A DNA stretch of 8,252 nucleotides from assembly GCA_946479055.1 (NCBI GenBank), contig CAMLEX010000186.1, positions 1 through 8,252 of the forward strand, read 5' to 3'. The notes beneath the pieces were generated by a model. It was not told the DNA's origin and did not search any database. It was given only the letters and a program-made list of their open reading frames with translations. Position numbers and translations under genes: made by a program. Every line of letters starts with the position of its first letter. The stretch's first letter is position 1. The stretch is from an uncultured Bacteroidota bacterium (GTDB lineage Bacteria; Bacteroidota; Bacteroidia; Chitinophagales; Chitinophagaceae). This document shows positions 6,668-8,252 of the stretch, in pieces.

Positions 6668-6997
6668 TTATTCATCATCCTGTACTCGTTCGGTTGCTTC
6701 AAAAGCATTGGCAGAACCATCTGATTCTTCTTCTCCTGTTTCAGTAGCGGACGGTTTAGTTTTCTTTTTTGAACGAGGGTTAATTATTTTTTCTCCGTCC
6801 TTGCTTTCAACAGCTGCTACTTTTTTTTCCAGCTTCGTTTTAGGGTTTATTATCTCTTCTTTTGCAGGAGCATGAGGATAACCAGTAAAGTCCTGGTTGG
6901 TATGTTTGTCAGGGTTATTGTTTTCGTCAACCATTTTAAGGCCGGCTTTTCTATCAGCTTTCCGTTGCAGATAGTTACGAAGTCTTTTATTTTTCAT
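6668..6997 (-). CDS. Small charged hypothetical protein, probably disordered
   Basis: A 109-residue protein without signal peptide or membrane segment. The first 21 residues are strongly basic (MKNKRLRNYLQRKADRKAG), the middle is Lys/Glu/Pro-rich, and the tail is acidic, ending in VQDDE; most of it is likely unstructured. A DFTGYPHAPAKEEIINP segment (residues 36-52) resembles a GYPH.PA.E motif I recall from small Bacteroidota proteins, but I cannot name a family. Two related motifs, EEIINPKTK (47-55) and EKIINPRSK (69-77), are 22 residues apart. The ATG at 6997 is preferred over one at 7057, which would overlap the racemase gene by 44 bases; from 6997 the gap to the racemase stop is 16 bases. 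It is probably co-transcribed with the racemase. Function is unknown. Confidence 0.68.
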   Translation of the reverse strand: MKNKRLRNYLQRKADRKAGLKMVDENNNPDKHTNQDFTGYPHAPAKEEIINPKTKLEKKVAAVESKDGEKIINPRSKKKTKPSATETGEEESDGSANAFEATERVQDDE

Positions 6998-7013
6998 ATA
7001 GCCTTTACACAAA

Positions 7014-7733
7014 CTATATATAATTGTGTGCCAAAATAGACTTGTTCTCCAACGCAAATTCTACTGCCGCTGATGAGTGTATTTTTGTTGTATCAAAAAC
7101 CGGGACAGAGCAATCTTCCTGCTTAATTAACAAGGGTATTTCAGTGCAACCTAATATGATACCTTCTGCGCCCTGCCTGATGAGTTTGGAAATGATATCA
7201 AGAAATTTTTCTTTCGTGGCGGGTAAAAAAATCCCCTTTCCCATGTCTGTATAAATAGCGGTATTGATAAATTCAATCTCCTGTTCTCCGGGTATAATGG
7301 TTGTAATGCCTTGCGCTGCTAATTTATCTTTATAAAAATCCAATTGCATGGTATATTTTGTTCCCAGCAGTGCCACTTTTTTTAATTGCTGTTTTTTTAT
7401 TTGGATTGCAGTTACTTCAGCAATATGAATGACAGGAATATTTATCATTTGCTGTATCTCACCGGCTATTTTATGCATAGTATTGGCTCCGATAAGAATA
7501 CAATCAGCTCCGGCCTGTTCTAATTTTTGAGCAATAGCACTTATCATTTTTGCGATCTCATCCCAACGGTCTTCTTCAGTCAGCGTTTTTATTTCTCCGA
7601 AATTCACTGAATACATAATGATCTTTCCCGCATGTACACCACCTAACCGTTCATTCACCATTTCATTCAGCATACGATAGTATTCTATTGAAGAAAGCCA
7701 GCTTAAACCCCCGATAAGACCTATTGTTTTCAT
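7014..7733 (-). CDS. Aspartate/glutamate racemase family protein (YgeA-like), first catalytic Cys replaced
   Basis: A 239-residue cytoplasmic protein of the Asp/Glu/hydantoin racemase superfamily (PF01177), most like E. coli YgeA, which interconverts amino-acid enantiomers by a two-base mechanism. Visible matches are MKTIGLIGGLSW at the N-terminus, ERLGGVHAGKIIMYSVNF, the GANTMHK motif at residues 82-88, KVALLGTKYTMQLDFY at 119-134, LGCTEIPLL with Cys196, and PVFDTTKIH near the end. The usual first catalytic cysteine, in LCTNTMH or LCANTMH, is Gly82 here (codon GGA); the nearest cysteine is Cys78. The second catalytic position, Cys196, is kept. The enzyme may therefore be inactive, altered in specificity, or part of a subfamily with a different mechanism. 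Length is normal for the family. It is the first gene of a minus-strand group and is divergent from the DUF4268 gene. Confidence 0.9.
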   Translation of the reverse strand: MKTIGLIGGLSWLSSIEYYRMLNEMVNERLGGVHAGKIIMYSVNFGEIKTLTEEDRWDEIAKMISAIAQKLEQAGADCILIGANTMHKIAGEIQQMINIPVIHIAEVTAIQIKKQQLKKVALLGTKYTMQLDFYKDKLAAQGITTIIPGEQEIEFINTAIYTDMGKGIFLPATKEKFLDIISKLIRQGAEGIILGCTEIPLLIKQEDCSVPVFDTTKIHSSAAVEFALENKSILAHNYI

Positions 7734-7749
7734 AATTGCGTTATTTAAG

Positions 7750-7757
7750 TAAAGATA
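7750..7757 (-). promoter_or_regulatory. Candidate -7 box for the racemase gene
   Basis: On the minus strand, TATCTTTA matches 7 of 8 positions of the Bacteroidota -7 consensus TAnnTTTG and lies 16 bases before the racemase ATG, which would give a leader of roughly a dozen bases. No good TTTG-type upstream box is found at 17-19 bases, so this is tentative. Confidence 0.27.
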
Positions 7758-7835
7758 AATGAATGGCTCAATTGCCAGATTCCGGGTTTTTGAGAAATAA
7801 ATTTCAGAAATAAAATAACACGTTTATTTTGCCGC

Positions 7836-8252
7836 ATGTACAGCAAACAGGAAGCATCGTTGGTACGGAAAAAATTCTGGACACAGTTTGGTCAATACAT
7901 GCGGCCCTTGACAGGTGCCGGAGGAGAACCTGTTAGCTGGCTTAACTATAAAACAGGTATCAAACATCTTTACTTCAGAATGGACGCTGATAATAAGCGA
8001 GCAACAATTGCCATTGAATTGCGTCACTCCGATCCTTTGTTGCAACAATATTATTTTGAAAAATTCGGGGAGCTTAAAAAACTACTTCAGCAAACAATAG
8101 GGGAGAGCTGGCAATGGGAACTGCATGCGATAGATGAAGACGCCAAACTGATTAGTCGTATTGGTACTACATTAAAAGGTGTAAATATTTTTGACACTGC
8201 GGATTGGCCCGCCATTATTTCGTTTTTAAAGCCACGAATGCAGGCATTAGAT
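7836..8252 (+). CDS. DUF4268 domain protein, 3' end beyond window
   Basis: The frame opens with ATG at 7836 and stays open for 139 codons to the window edge. It begins MYSKQEASLVRKKFWTQFGQ and contains GGEPVSWLNYKTGIKHLYFR, IAIELRHSDPLLQQYYFEKF and a late DWPAIISFLKPRM. This is the pattern of the DUF4268 family (PF14088), which also occurs as a C-terminal domain in some nuclease-like or restriction-associated proteins; here it stands alone. Family members of this short type are, as I recall, around 140-150 residues, so only a few residues should be missing. There is no signal peptide. No function is known. No Shine-Dalgarno sequence is visible. It is transcribed away from the racemase across a 102-base spacer. 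Confidence 0.88.
   Translation, partial: MYSKQEASLVRKKFWTQFGQYMRPLTGAGGEPVSWLNYKTGIKHLYFRMDADNKRATIAIELRHSDPLLQQYYFEKFGELKKLLQQTIGESWQWELHAIDEDAKLISRIGTTLKGVNIFDTADWPAIISFLKPRMQALD

Noticed and set aside
6998..7057. Longer N-terminus for the small charged protein, starting at 7057
   Set aside because: It would overlap the racemase gene by 44 bases, and the extra residues look unrelated to the lysine-rich start at 6997.
7824..7831. TTATTTTG just before the DUF4268 start as a -7 promoter box
   Set aside because: It matches 7 of 8 positions but would place the transcript start at the ATG, and no upstream box is at the right distance.

Overview
The window looks like ordinary chromosomal DNA from a member of the Bacteroidota, most likely a Chitinophagaceae-type relative. 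The pointers are moderate-to-low GC by eye, genes starting with TTG or ATG with little Shine-Dalgarno signal, a Bacteroidota-style short AroA and AroC, an OmpA-like protein with thrombospondin type 3 repeats, and a lipoprotein YcbB-type L,D-transpeptidase. The genus cannot be fixed from the sequence alone. I found no mobile element, CRISPR array, rRNA or tRNA.

Layout. (1) Positions 1-2837, plus strand: a tight four-gene cluster of aroA (5' end cut off by the window edge), aroC, a DUF952 protein and a thiamine-binding (MTH1187/YkoF-type) protein. Gaps are 14, 18 and 8 bases, and a probable terminator overlaps the last stop codon. AroA and AroC catalyse the last two steps to chorismate; the two small genes have no obvious link to that pathway. 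(2) 2838-3107: intergenic, holding only a candidate 27-codon minus-strand ORF and an 18-bp near-palindrome. (3) 3108-6372, plus strand: a lipoprotein L,D-transpeptidase, then an outer-membrane OmpA-family protein with four 29-residue calcium-binding-type repeats and a peptidoglycan-binding tail, closed by a strong bidirectional hairpin terminator. Both products act on or bind the cell wall, but a 173-base gap and a promoter-like site suggest separate transcription. (4) 6372-7733, minus strand: an Asp/Glu racemase-family gene, a small charged, probably disordered protein, and a small reading frame broken by two in-frame stop codons. This is probably one transcript running toward the shared terminator. 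(5) 7836-8252, plus strand: a DUF4268 protein, divergent from the racemase and cut off by the window edge.

The points most worth a second look are the four-copy heptanucleotide repeat inside aroA, the twice-interrupted small gene at 6372-6638, and the racemase that lacks one of the two expected catalytic cysteines. I see no convincing evidence of a previously undescribed multi-gene system here.
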